A stretch of DNA of 64,000 nucleotides from Malus domestica (Eukaryota; Streptophyta; Magnoliopsida; Rosales; Rosaceae), in contig NC_091664.1 in the NCBI RefSeq assembly GCF_042453785.1, forward strand, positions 31,296,501-31,360,500. The letters run 5' to 3'. The position numbers and the translations under genes are program-made. The notes beneath the pieces were generated by a model that made no database searches, had not been told where the DNA came from, and saw only the letters and a list, made by a program, of their open reading frames with translations. Shown here piece by piece: positions 26,532-38,732 of this stretch. Position 1 is the first letter of the stretch, and each line of letters starts with the position of its first letter.

Positions 26532-26835
26532 GGTACCGTTTGGTACGCAGACGGGACGGGACAGAACAGAATGAGACGGGACATGATGGGATGGAACAGA
26601 GAGGGAGCAAAGATGCCCTCGGATGGAAACAAGAAGGAAGAAGAAGGAGACGAAGATGTTATAAATTTATGTTCCACGGATGTGGAACGAGTCGTTCTAG
26701 GGAGCGAGGTAGAACGAAAATTCACCAAAACTCGTTCCATGGAACAACGCATTCTACCCGTTTTAGGCGCACCAAACGTGAGACGAAACGCTTCGTCCCA
26801 CTCCATTCCGTCCCGTCCACGTACCAAACTGTACC
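26532..26835. mobile_element. PIF/Harbinger-like (Tourist) MITE
   Basis: A 304-bp element with long inverted ends: GGTACCGTTTGGTACGCAGA then CGGGACGGGAC at the left, and the complement of GGTACAGTTTGGTACGTGGA then CGGGACGGAA at the right. Flanked by TAA (26529-26531) and TAA (26836-26838), the 3-bp target duplication of PIF/Harbinger elements. Subterminal GGGAC/GGAAC words repeat on both arms. No transposase. Confidence 0.8.
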
Positions 26836-27125
26836 TAAGAGACTGGCGCAACAAGATGAACGTGGAGTTTGAGATTCATAGCCTATCCTCCTTTCTTATT
26901 CTCTTGCAGATATAGTTATTTGTGGGTCAAATATGTAACAGATCCATAAGGACGCGAAGAGGGCCTATTGGCGCTAAGTTTAACGCTCTTTAGGCCTTCC
27001 CTAAACCCAAACTCGATAATTGGGCTTACGATTTGCTCCTACAAAAACCCGACTCAAAAGCAAAACCCGACCCTGCAGACGAAACTCACGGCCTCCAACT
27101 GCAGAAAGCAGAAATAGAATAGAAA

Positions 27126-27454
27126 ATGCCAAGAGAGTTGAGTCCGGGCTTGAAGATCCTCTGGGTCTGGACACTTGGCACCGCCGCCGGTACTCTCTCT
27201 CTCTCTTGACTTCTCTCTCTCTCTCTACAATTTCACATTTTTACATAATCGGGTGTGTTGTTGTTGTTGTTGCAGTACTGGTCACCAGTGTGGTGAGGAC
27301 GAGGATGAGAGACATGGAGAATCTTACCAACACCGAGCAGCAGCAGCAGCAGCAGCCGCAGCCGCAGCAACACGACACTGCTGCCGACACGGAGACACTC
27401 ATGGCAGACACCTCGACTCAGTCCAATGAACTGATTCGAGAAGATAAACCGTAG
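27126..27454 (+). CDS. Small single-pass membrane protein, uncharacterised
   Basis: Two exons, 27126-27189 and 27276-27454, give an 80-aa protein. The first exon encodes MPRELSPGLKILWVWTLGTA; the hydrophobic stretch continues into exon 2 (VLVTSVV) and is followed by RTRMRDMENL, so a single N-terminal membrane segment with positive charges on its C-terminal side is likely. The rest is hydrophilic with Gln repeats (a CAG/CCG run), Thr/Asp/Glu, ending EDKP. I recall similar small 'transmembrane' proteins in other dicots beginning with the same SPGLK.LWVWTLGTAAVL.TSVVRTRM motif, but no function. The splice (GCCGCCG|GTACTC ... TTGCAG|TACTGG) keeps the frame. A CT run sits at the start of the intron. 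Confidence 0.75.
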
Positions 27455-28216
27455 GTTTGTACGAGACCAATACAAGACCCCAGTTTTTTATTTTGTGTTT
27501 TTGTTAATTTCTTCAACTTGGATTGGATGTTCGTTCATGTTTTGAGTTTGGAGAAATGGGTATGTAATGTGTTTGATGAATGTCCTCACTGGAAACTTTT
27601 CGATCCAATTTTTGAAGATTGTACACTAGTAGTAAATTACTGCTAGTATTTCGTATTGTTACAAATGATTATGGCTCTCAAATCTTTGGTGCGCGGAGTT
27701 TCCATTTTTATGGTACGATCTCATTGTTTATTGTGGCTCTTAATTGAAATGCTGCTCACATATGGATTCTTGTGTATGTTCTTCATTTCTCCTTTCATTG
27801 TGCTCTAAACTAAAGCAATGGTACCACAAATCACGTAGATGAAAAGGGCTGGCTTCTTCCGGCGACCAATTTTTTTTATCAAATTGGTTGTTAACTTTCT
27901 GAAATCTAATTGTACAATTAGGATAATTTATCTGTTCATGCAAACTGTTTGGTAAGTTGTGGCATAATTTTTTATCTTTTTCGTGTCAATTAGAAAGAAT
28001 GCACATGACATAGACATTCTTCGAGATGTAATTAACATCAAGCATCAGGATGGTTTCATATACTCTTTAGTTTTGATTTATTACCTCAAATTGTTCCTTT
28101 CCCTTCTCCTGCCATGGCAAATTTAGAGTGGTAAAGTATGATAGCAATAGTTATATACTTCATTTATCACTTGGATGCCGGGTCATAATTTCCACGAACG
28201 ATTGCGAGGTAAAACT

Positions 28217-29990
28217 GTGACGATCCGTCTCTAATTTTTCTATGTAATTCCTCCCCGAGCATGTGTATTGACGATTATGCCCTTAGTGGCGAATGACGTT
28301 GACGTATTCATTTTCCTCCTATTTATTTTCTCGCCCCGTAAAAAAAAAAAAGAAATGAAACTCTCTCTCTCTTATCTCTCTCCCTCTCGTATACTCCCTC
28401 TTCTCTGCAACGCCATGAACGAGCTTCAAAGCTCATAGATCGAACTCACAAACTGCACCATTGTGCGCATCTCAGTCTCACGATCACAACCATGTCTTTG
28501 AAACCTGGCTTAGACGAGTTTTGACTCACCCACTTGGAAGGTCTGACTCGGTGAGTCTTGGTTCAACGATTTTTAGGCTATTCATGGCTTAGGTAAGCCT
28601 CGAGAAACCCTTATAACCTTCATTTTCATTCCTATGGGTTGATATTGACCTCTTGTTTATGTTTTGAACATACGGTTTAACATAGAAAACTCGAGAGAAT
28701 GAGGCTGCTCGTTTTCTAGCCAAGAACTGTGACCATTTGGTCACTTTCAACAAATTTTTCCTGTCAACCTCGACCACAACTGAACTCCTTATAGGTACAA
28801 ACTTGTTCTTTATAGTCCTAACTTCAAAATAGCTTTTGAATCATCAAGTTTGGTTAAGAATCGAGTTAGAAATCAACTCTGGAAGTTAGGAAGAAATTTT
28901 CAGTTTTATGGAAATATGAAACCGTGGTCATTTGACCACTTTTAGGTCATATTCCTGAACAACGCGGAACATATTCGAACTTTTTGTGAATAGGGATCGA
29001 TTCATCACATTCCTAGTTTTAATTTGGTTTTTGAATCATGGATTTTGGTTGAGAAATGAGCTCGTTTAAAGCTCTTAAAGTTGGACCAAAACCTGCAAAA
29101 ATCGCAGGTTTTGTAAAGAAGGCGTGTGGGCGTGGTGAGGGAGCCACGTGAGCGGCGCGTGCCGCGTATCACTACCAGTGCAACCACCTTGTGGCGGCGC
29201 ATGGTGGCGCGTGGGTGGACCAAAATCGATTCTAAAAATATGTGTAGGTCTATGGCGTCAAGTAGATCACGTTCATATATTTAAACCCTATGTTTGAGCA
29301 AACTATGGAGGTTTTATTTAGGTTTCCGTATATGTGCTTTAATTAATTCTATTTTAGTTATTTCACTTATAGGGGAAACGTATCCCGAGGACGTTCGAGG
29401 CCAAGCTAGGCTAGGGGGCTACGACCCAGCGACATATTTGTGAGTGGGCAGTTTGTTTTTATACCTATACATATTTATAGTTTCCATAAATACGTATTTA
29501 CTTCACTTTTACGCTTATTTTGCCAAGTATCGTTATAGTGATATTAATTGTGATAAATTCTGCTATATGGTTGGGATTTATTGTCATGACATTCACTGTT
29601 TAGTATTACATTAATTCTAGTTAGTTTGAAATTTATTCACTTCTTACATTACTTACCTTTATGGTTACGTCACCTCACGGTGATGGCCAGCATGCTTCGA
29701 CATTCCCCGGTCGGGGTTTGTCAAAAACTCAAATGGGTTTGGTTATGTGTGTTCATTTTGCTACCACTTTCTTAGGCCAGAACAGAGGACAAGGTGGGAT
29801 TAGCCAAACCCTAATAGGATGGTGGATAGATTGATGACTAATTAAGTGGGTGTTTAAGCTTAACCCTGGTCGTGATTTTAGGAGGAAGCAATGGCCTGAT
29901 AGCATAGGTGATCCGATCGCATAGCTCGGGAACCTCATTCCTTTAGAAACGCATTACCATTCGTCTCGCCCCGGATTAAGGGCCTTTGTT
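28217..29990. mobile_element. LTR-type retroelement relic, same family as 11092 (fossil)
   Basis: Starts TGTGACGATCCGTCTCTAAT with TTTTC, then a GACGATTATGCCCTTAGTGG segment that parallels the 11.1-kb relic. Includes CT-rich leader-like text and a GTCACCTCACGGTGATGGCC palindrome-like stretch near 29665. No protein-coding domain was seen. The right end is uncertain. Age: old, judging by how little it still resembles the other copy. Confidence 0.35.
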
Positions 29991-30502
29991 TTTGCCCCTT
30001 GCCGTCCCGTTCTTCCATGTCATGTTTCACATGACGAATTTTTTAACTATTGGATTCTTAATCAAAATTACAATAATCAAAGATCTACTGATTAAAAATT
30101 TGGAATATAAAATATTCCGGAGTACAGATGGTTTTACCAACCTTCTAATTAAAGGTTGATGATGTGGATTTGTGACAAGGTTGAAAAGGTAAAAAGAAGG
30201 ATTTTCATTAAAAGAGTACATTGGATACGCGATTATGTTGGTAGAATTTTCATTGAAAATAGAGATAAAACAAGAGCACTATACCCGAATACGAACTACA
30301 TTATTTATATACTTGTAGTTTGACCGAAAAGATGTCCTTTTACCTTGTAGGGAGGGTTAACTTACACCACGTAAACAATAGCATAGGGCCGAAGAAAAAA
30401 AACCAAACAAAACAAATTTGCCAAAAAAATGATTTTTACACATTTTTGTTTTTGTAGTGTAACTTAACTGCGTTGTAACCTGTGGCTAAAAAAAAAAACT
30501 AT

Positions 30503-30652
30503 GAATTTTAACAAAAAGCTAATAGTACTGTTTATTTTAACGAAAAGTTATATTTATACATTATAAAGTTAATCATTGTATTATTCACTTTATTATTTAT
30601 TTTGTTCTTATCGTTAAAATTTAAAATTTTCAAACAATTTTTATTAGTTTCT
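30503..30652 (+). mobile_element. ~150-bp dispersed MITE-like repeat, copy 2
   Basis: Same order of words as copy 1: TTTTAACAAAAAGCTAATAG, TACTGTTTATTTTAACGAAA, TTCTTATCGTTAAAATTTAA, ending TTTTTATTAGTTTC. Confidence 0.75.
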
Positions 30653-30940
30653 CAAAAAACTATGTAACTTCAAGCGACGGTCTTTGTAGTTTATTTACTT
30701 TTGTTTTTGTGTCTGTTTTGAGTCTTCTCCCTTCAATTGTTTGTCCTTCTACTTTCGGTGTCCTCTAATGCCTCTTATTTTGTGTGATCACAGTTAAGCC
30801 ATGTTAATATTTTATATTAATTTTTCATAAAAATAATAAAATAAAAATAAATAGTAATATAAAATGTTAAAATGATTTAACTGTGACTACACAAACAGAT
30901 GGAAGACACCGAAACTGGGAGGGATTCCCTCCCTCCCTCC

Positions 30941-30943
<3 letters not shown>

Positions 30944-30972
<29 letters not shown>

Positions 30973-30973
30973 A
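30944..30973. repeat. (CT)n microsatellite in the BZW 5' region
   Basis: About 14 CT units upstream of the start codon. A second CT run (31122-31149) lies inside intron 1, directly after the first donor site. Confidence 0.9.
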
Positions 30974-31110
30974 ATAAATATCAGCGTCCAAACCCACCCC
31001 CATCACCCCTCTTCCCACATATCTTTCCCCCTTCTCTCTCCAATCTCTCTCTCTTCGAAAAAAACACTCGACGCTCAGAGTCTGCCTCCGATCCCTTTTC
31101 GTCTTGGTTT

Positions 31111-34100
31111 ATGAGGTACCTTCTCTCTCTCTCTCTCTCTCTCTCTCCCTCGCTATCGATCTTTCCGTTCCACTTCTACTGTGTGATATCTGCGTTTTAG
31201 GTTAAAATCTTATGCAAAAGTTTATATGTTATGGGTCACAGATCTGGTTCTTTACCTAAAAATCGGGGTCTTTCAAGTTTTTTTTTTTTCATGGAAATTT
31301 TGTTTCTTTGATTGGATTCTTTACTAGGTTGGAATTTTTGGTGGGTTTTGCGCAATCTTTTCTATTGCTCTCTTTTTTCCATTTATTTCGTTAGATTTGC
31401 TTAATTATTAGTTGGGCCTTTCTGGAATTAATCCAAGTTAGTGACGTTTAGTTCTTTGAAATTTAATTCTAGCTAAATACAGGATATTTGTGAAGGTATT
31501 TCCTGTTTTTCTGATTCTTTTTCGTTTCGATCCGGTTTCTTGTGGTGTGAATTTGAATTAGGATGTTAATTGTGGTGCAATTGTAAATCTTTTCCTTTTC
31601 TTGGGTGGGGGTCAGGTAAAACTGAAACTTTTAGAGTTGGGTTTTGCACTTTCGCCTTTATCCAGAACGTAAATTATAATTTTTGAAGGGTCTTCACCAT
31701 TGGTCTTCTTAATAAACTTATTTGTGTTGTGAACGTTAAAAGTTATAGCTAAATATAACCATTAGATGTATACTAATTGAGATTTTCTGTACCAGCAGCT
31801 CGAAGGAGAGACCCACTCTCGGGTAAGTCTTCGTCATATTCTGTCTCATCGGATTTACCCTCTGTGTTTTTTGGTTATGCTTTCATGTTTTTCTTACGTT
31901 TCAGAGTCAAGGTTTCTCTAACTGATAACTATATGATATGTTAAAGAAGGAACTTTTATCAATTTTAATTAGTTATAACCTATGACCTTTTGTAAAGACG
32001 GTAAAATGAGTTGTTGCATCAGGCCCTACTCAATTAAATGGAATTGATAATGCTGGCATTCTAATTATTTGAGGTTATGATGAATTTTTGAAATCTAACA
32101 AAGAAAGTATGTTTTGGACTTGGAAGATTTATAGAAAACGTTTATCTGCTCATCTTTGCATACTGTAGTTTTTCACACCCATTAGTCTGAATTGTTTAGC
32201 CCCGTATACTGAATTTTGTTTTCCTTTGTTTCTCTCCTTTATGTACAGTGGCACGCGGATTAAGACCCGCAAACGGAATATTGCAGCGCCGCTGGACCCT
32301 GCAGCTTTTGCGGATGCAGTGGTCCAGATTTATCTGGATAATGCTGGTGATCTGGTAATATTTAGCTATGCATAAATGATCGGCTAATTTGTATCTGTAT
32401 GCATGTGTCTACTTATCACTTAATCATCTGTTAAAACTAAACAAGTATCTGCTTTGTGCAGGAACTTATTGCCAAGAGCATTGAATCTTCAGACCTTAAC
32501 TTTTCAAGATACGGTGACACCTTTTTTGAGGCAAGCTTCGTAATAATGTAGAGACTTTTGGTCTCTTTATATTTTCCTTTGGATGCAACCTTAGATATTG
32601 TTTATTTGTTAATGTGGTATGGTATTGACTGGAGGATTTAATATAGGTTGTTTTCACTGGAGGCCGTACACAACCTGGAACAACAAAATCTGATGAGGGT
32701 GAGCGCCACCCTTACTCTGTACTAGAGTCTGAGCCTACACGCGAACTCATCTTGCCATCAGTTATCTACATTCAAAAAATTTTGAGGCGGAGGCCATTTC
32801 TTATTAAGAATCTCGAAAATGTTATGCGACGATTCCTTCAGTCATTGGAGCTTTTTGAGGAAAATGAAAGGAAGAAGCTGGCTATTTTCACAGCACTTGC
32901 ATTCTCTCAGAAGCTGTCAGGACTTCCACCGGAAACGGTGTTCCAGCCAATGCTCAAGGATAATCTTGTTGGCAAAGGGCTAGTCCTATCATTCATTACT
33001 GACTTCTTCAAGGAGTATTTGATTGATAATAGCCTTGATGATTTGATCTCCATTCTGAAGCGGGGTAAAGTGGAGGACAATCTTTTGGAATTCTTCCCAT
33101 CCACAAAGAGAACTGATGAGAGTTTCTCTGAGCATTTCACGTAAGTTTGATTTGTTATTGAATTTTATTATGGACTATCTTGTGAGATAAGACTTATCTT
33201 TGGTTTTTAAGATATGCCAATGCTTTTGATGTCCTGCAGTTTCTTTGTACTCTTTGCATGACTGAGATTCTGAAGTAGCTGCAATCCTTGACTTGTTCAG
33301 CCAACTGCAATGTTTTAGTTGCCATATTTTGTTTTATTGTTGATTCATCAATCTGTATGATCTCTGAAAAATATTTTAGAGTTTTTGGTTCTCTTGTAAA
33401 AGGCTATGAATCATATAAATTTAGTTGATTTTCGTGGTCTTTATCATCAGTCAATTGTAATATGAATTTTGATTACGCTGTGAAGTATTTTTACCTAGTA
33501 GTCCCTTTGGTTTGTCACCCCATGAGAATACATCGTACCGTAAATGATAATGTGATTTTTAATTGTCAATTGCTCATTGATGGCTTTCATGTGAAGTATG
33601 TGTTAACTTGAACATTCATTTTGTTTTATTCACACCTTGTACCAAAATAAAGGTTGTTTTATTGACACACTTTGGTGCTTATTTGTATCAATTTTCAGTA
33701 AGGAAGGGCTGGTCGCCTTAGTTGAATACAACGAGAAGAAAATTTTCGATGTGAAGCTCAAGGAAATGAAATCTGCTTTAACAACCCAGATAACAGAGGA
33801 AACAGATATGTCTGAAGTCATTGAGACTGTGAAGCAGCGTGTTAAAGACGCCAAATTGCCTGATGTTGAAGTTGTGCGGATTTTGTGGGATGTTATTATG
33901 GATGCTGTGCAGTGGTCCGGCAAGAACCAGCAGCAGAACGCCAATGCAGCTCTTCGCCAGGTATACATTAGTCTTGTAATCACCATGATACCTATATAAT
34001 TTGTGTGCTATAGTATGTACAAGTTCAGGTTTGGAACTCATAAAAGGAGCAAGGTAGGAGTTTAAGGGGCTAACCAAGATGAGATCAGTTGGTAAAACTT

Positions 34101-34791
34101 TAAAAAGAAATAAAAAAACAGAGCTATCTGTTGTTCATGTAGGATAGTGAATGACTGTTCTACCTAGAGGAGTATGTTTATAAGCATTCCAATCTGGTGT
34201 ATTTAAGATCCAAGGCTGTGCTTTTTTTACCCACCATGATCAAGATTGATTACTTTGAGATATTAGATCACTGTAAACTTCAAAAACACAAAGAATGGTT
34301 GTATTAGTTGCCAACTCCGTAGTACTTGGTGCATATATGAATACAGACGAGCAAATAAATGGCTGTGTTTAACTTATATCCAATACATATGCAGGTGAAA
34401 ACATGGGCGAAACTGTTGAACACCTTCTGCACGAATGGGAAGCTTGAGCTGGAACTGATATACAAGGTTCAGATGCAGTGCTATGAGGATGCTAAGCTGA
34501 TGAAGCTGTTCCCTGAAATTGTGAGATCCCTCTATGAACAGGATGTGCTTGCAGAAGACACCATTCTCCATTGGTTCCGCAAAGGAACAAACCCCAAGGG
34601 CAGGTGTGTTTTGGTTTCAACATTAAACTATCGGATTACGATATTTAATGCGTTTGCTTGTGGTTTACAATGGGTTTATTGTGTCATTTGTAACTGTAAG
34701 TTTACGGAAAATGAATGTTTGCAGGCAAACTTTTGTGAAGGCCCTGGAGCCATTCGTGAACTGGCTGGAGGAGGCAGAAGAGGAGGAATAG
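31111..34791 (+). CDS. eIF5-mimic protein (BZW, W2-domain translation regulator)
   Basis: Cytosolic regulator that mimics the C-terminal HEAT domain of eIF5 and competes for eIF2/eIF3, tuning start-codon choice. Exons: 31111-31115, 31799-31822, 32249-32354, 32462-32530, 32647-33140, 33699-33960, 34395-34603, 34725-34791; 411 aa, equal to recalled At5g36230/At1g65220. Start MSSKERPTLGGTRIKTRKRN, core RRPFLIKNLENV and SLELFEENERKKLA, and a W2 domain ending EDTILHWFRKGTN...FVNWLEEAEEEE with the aromatic/acidic boxes. The first coding exon is only ATGAG. The next acceptor is CAGCAG, giving MSSK or MSSSK. Intron 4 starts GAG|GCAAGC, a candidate GC-AG intron giving the family-like FFEVVF; an in-frame GT donor nine bases on would insert Ala-Ser-Phe. 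Confidence 0.94.
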
Positions 34792-35487
34792 ACGCAGATG
34801 AAGCTGTTGCATCTGTTCAACCGAGGGACCTGTACCCTGCCTCAAGCATCCACTGCCACTGTCAATGACTCAAATCTATGTGTACTCGGAGAGAATCAAA
34901 CTCATAAATAATCTATAAACCTACTTAAGCTTGGTGTGCCCTGTTGAATGTTTGATGATGGTGATGATGATGACGACGACGATGACTACTACGTCGTTGC
35001 GAGGATATTACATTATAAATAATTTGATGCATTTTCTTTTATTTCTTTGGCACGATGCTATAATGGATATGATTCGACTCTGTTCATCACATTTTGAAAA
35101 TTAAATGTGGGTTGATTTTTAGGAAAACTAATGAAAAGGGCTTGAAAATTTTGAGTTTTAATGATAAGGACAAAATAAAGGGTAAAGTGAATAGTACCAG
35201 GATTGATTTTTTAGTGTAAAAATGTGATTTTTCGTTAAAGTGAACAGTATCGGGTGCTTTTCGTTAAAGTTATCTTAATTAAACAATAATATTAGTGGAG
35301 AGGTCAGATTGAAAAAAACACGTGATGTAAAATGTAAAGGCTGTAGCCTCGTGACTTATCCAATTGAATTAGTTTATTTTTATCGCGGTAAAATTAAGCT
35401 TCATATCGTTCGTTACTAGTTACTGCTGCTTTAGAGTATGAGAGGAGGAAGACTCAACGGTTGAGTATCGTCTATGATCCTCTATCT
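34792..35487. other. Intergenic between BZW and PYRR
   Basis: BZW 3' UTR with a GAT/GAC trinucleotide run (about 34958-34985), the third copy of the dispersed MITE at 35121-35273, then the PYRR promoter. No gene. Confidence 0.5.
35121..35273 (-). mobile_element. ~150-bp dispersed MITE-like repeat, copy 3 (inverted)
   Basis: Reverse orientation: AGGAAAACTAATGAAAAGGG ... TGAACAGTATCGGGTGCTTT, TCGTTAAAGTTATCTT. It matches copies 1 and 2 over its whole length on the minus strand. Confidence 0.75.
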
Positions 35488-38400
35488 ATGCATCCAATGG
35501 CGGCGTTATCTTTCCCACCAATGAGAGTCTGCTGCGGCGGAGGCGCCGCCACACATAATAGCACTAGTAACAACAACAATTTACTCGGCAACCACGCGCT
35601 CGATGCCGCCCACATCCGGCGCGCTGCGGAGCTGGCCGACAGATCCGCCGGATTCACCTCTCCCCACCCAAACTTCGGGTGCGTCATCGCCTCCAAAACC
35701 GGAAAAGTCGCCGGCGAGGGCTTCCTCTACGCCCAGGGCACCAAGCCCGCCGAGGTCCTTGCCGTCGATGCAGCTGGCGACTTCTCACGCCACGCCACCG
35801 CTTATCTCAATATGGAGCCCGGTGATTGCCACGGTGACCACTCCGCCGTCTCCGCTCTCGTTCAGGTTTTGCCTTTTTTTCTCTTCCTTTTCAATTCCCA
35901 ACTTCCTCCGAGCCGTCGTATAAGGGAAAAGAAAACAATGATTTAGTTATGATTTGTTTGGATTAGGAAGGGAAACAATGATTGAATATTTGATTTGTTT
36001 GGATTAGGCAGGGATTGAAAGGGTGGTGATTGGGTTGAGGCATCCATTGCAGCATTTAAGAGGGAATGCCATTCGGGCTCTGAGAAGTCAAGGCTTGCAA
36101 GTTGATGTTCTTGGTGAGGACCTCAACAGTAAACTCTTTGAGGTATTTGATCAATTCAATATGCTCATTTCATACCTTAGCGAAACGCTTCTTTTCAATT
36201 CCTTGGCGAGTAACATAGGCATTAGGTAGGGATCTTGTGCTCCCAGTTGAAATAACTACGTGTGGTTTACCAAAACAAGACGAAAGCTTTTCTGCGAAAT
36301 AAGTATCGTTTAACCAAAACAAGACGAAGGCTTTTCTGTGAAATGAGTAGCATTTTAGTTTAACATGTCATATAATTGATCCAACACCAACAGGAAGCGC
36401 GTAAATCATGCCTGCTTGTCAATGCTCCGTTAATCTGTAGAGCTGCTTCTCGAATCCCCTTCTCTGTTCTCAAGTATGCCATGACTCTTGATGGTAAGCT
36501 TTCTTTTAGGAATAGTGTAACTTATTCCAATATGAAATTCTGTAAAGAGGCCTAAAAAGTTTACAAATAAAGTCTTCTGCTAGACTAGTCATTAGTCTTT
36601 GTTGGGTGCTGACAGGAAAAATCGCTGCTAGCAGTGGACATGCAGCATGGATCAGCAGCAGAACATCTAGAAATCGAGTTTTTGAACTGCGGGGTAGAAG
36701 TGATGCAGTCATTGTAGGAGGAAATACAGTGCGCAGGGACAGTAAGTATTATCATTTTCTCAAATTTTTGATTGTTCGTGTTAATACTAGTTGCAGATCC
36801 TGAAGTTCTGACTTCTTACGTTCTATCTTTTGACTTTTGAACCAGATCCAAGACTAACTGCAAGACATGGTGGTGGGCATATGCCTATGCGGATTGTAAT
36901 GTCACAGACTCTTGATCTCCCTGAGGAAGCACACCTTTGGGATACCTCTGATGTATCTACTATAGTTGCAACACAAAGGGGTGCAAGAAGGCATTTCCAG
37001 AAAGTTCTTGCATCGAAAGGAATTGAAGTGGTGGAGTTTGATATCTTAAACCCCAGAGAAGTAATGGAATACTTCCATAATCGTGGATATCTTTCACTTT
37101 TGTGGGAGTGTGGAGGGACATTAGCTGCAGCAGCTATTTCATCTGGAGTAATACATAAGGTTTGTTTCTCCAGCTCCTATTTCTTTCTATGAACTGTTGA
37201 TCTTCTTCTTTTGTCTGGTTAAAACTGATGACTTAGAGATGTTGTCATAGTTGTTGTTTCCTCTAGGCTGGAGTGGTACGTAAGCTTATCCACAGTTTAT
37301 TTTTGGAGATCCTGGATCATTCTTTTGTTGAAACTGGATTTGTTAACAGGGATTTTGCTTCTGCCACATTCAATGTGTTGCAGGTGTTCGCATTTGTTGC
37401 TCCTAAAATTATTGGTGGAAAGAATGCGCCATCCCCTGTGGGTGAACTCGGGATGGTTGAAATGACACAAGCCTTCGATCTAATTGATGTCTGCTATGAG
37501 CAGGTTGGTGGGGATTTTGGGTATTTCTTCTTGAGATAAATTCTTTCTAATTAATCTTGTATGCTAACAATGTATTCTTTTGTGCTTATATATATATTCT
37601 GCCTCTTGATTGGATATTTTGTACTTCTGAACTTGAACAACAGGTTGGACCTGATATGCTTGTTAGTGGATTTCTTCAACCCATACCAGATGTGACCCCT
37701 GTTATTCCATCAGTTGATGAAACATTTGAAATTGATCCAACTGTGACTCCTTATGAATCAAGGATCATATCCTTCTATAAAACATGGGACCCTTACGGCG
37801 CTTTCTCAAATTTTTCACCTCACCAAATTAAGATGCCTGATGACAATGGTGATTATGCAACTTGGTTGAGTGTCGAGCATTACTATCAGGTATTTCCTTT
37901 TCTGTATGAATCTGGCTTCCATCTTACAAAAGTAGTCATTCTTACAGAACAATGCTAGCATGTAGGCTCAGAAGTTTGTTGGGGTGGATGATCCTGTGGC
38001 ACAAGATTGTGTTGAAAATATTAAGTCTGCCAAAAGTCCGGAAGAGGCAGCACGGATAGGAAGGTCAATGCAGAGGAAGCACCCTGATTTGGTATTGTAC
38101 TTTGTCATTTGATTGGATTTTCAGTAGATCAACTGTGTTGACACATGATGTAGTCATTATATGCCATGCTATGGTCCTTTATGGAAGATGTTGAAATGAT
38201 AGTTTGTCCCAATGGTAGTAAGTGACATCATATCATAGTAACACTTTTGGAAGACGACACAGAAAATTTCCATGTCCAGAACAGGAGGATCCTTTGTAGA
38301 GTCTAAGGTTTCTTGAAGAGAGTGAACGCATGTATTTTTGACTCACCTAGTATAATGCATCAATAAGACTAATTAGCAGAAGGAAATAGGAATTGTTTGG

Positions 38401-38732
38401 AACCAGGATTGTTAAACGTTACTGACATGTTCACAATTACTTTTGGTTTATGTTGAAGTTGGTTCAAAATTGTCCTGTGTGCTATGCAGGTAAGGTTGGA
38501 CTGGGAAGGTGTCAAGATTGAAGTGATGTATAGAGCACTGAAATGCAAGTTCTCGATATACCCACATTTGAATGCTATGTTGCTCTCAACTGCTGGATCT
38601 GTTCTTGTTGAAGCTTCACCACATGATCTTTTCTGGGGAGGAGGTCGGGATGGAGAAGGCCTAAATTATCTGGGCAGGCTTTTAATGCAGTTGAGATCAG
38701 AGTTTCTTGGTGAGTCTCCTACGTCCGGTTAG
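35488..38732 (+). CDS. PYRR: Plastid pyrimidine reductase of riboflavin synthesis with NADAR domain
   Basis: Reduces the ribosyl side chain of the deaminated pyrimidine in riboflavin synthesis (PHS1/At3g47390 type). Exons: 35488-35865, 36008-36142, 36394-36493, 36616-36741, 36846-37159, 37384-37503, 37644-37889, 37966-38091, 38490-38732; 595 aa. Domains: a deaminase-like N-terminus whose zinc site is lost (TKPAEV where active enzymes have HAE; PGDCHGDHSA where they have the PCxxxGxTPPC loop), consistent with the reductase-only plant enzyme; the reductase domain with MTLDGKIAASSGHAAWISS and GGNTVRRDNPRLT; and a C-terminal YbiA/COG3236 (NADAR) domain with FYKTWDPYGAFSNFSPH and WLSVEHYYQAQKF, which cleaves reactive riboflavin intermediates in relatives. 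A start codon 9 bp later (35497) is also possible. No clear transit peptide beyond the first ~35 residues. Confidence 0.94.
36269..36356. repeat. 44-bp tandem duplication in PYRR intron 2
   Basis: ACCAAAACAAGACGAAAGCT then TTTCTGCGAAATAAGTATCG is followed at once by a second copy with a few changes. Confidence 0.85.

Larger units (their letters stand above)
24697..27125. other. Intergenic, transposon remnants
   Basis: IDI promoter side, AT-rich spacer, a Copia-like LTR remnant (about 26170-26440) and a Tourist-like MITE (26532-26835). No host gene was supported. Confidence 0.5.
27455..31110. other. Intergenic, LTR-like relic and BZW promoter
   Basis: 3' UTR of the small gene, a second relic of the TGTGACGATCCGTC LTR family from 28217, a dispersed MITE copy (30503-30652), AT-rich spacer, and the CT-rich 5' UTR of the BZW gene. 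No other gene was seen. Confidence 0.5.

Noticed and set aside
26522-26915. Overlapping Arg/Thr-rich frames on both strands
   Set aside because: They lie within the Tourist-like MITE, which has no coding role.
37266-37383. Extra exon in PYRR between exons 5 and 6
   Set aside because: There are AG and GT signals, but inclusion would break the conserved HKVFAFVAPK reading.
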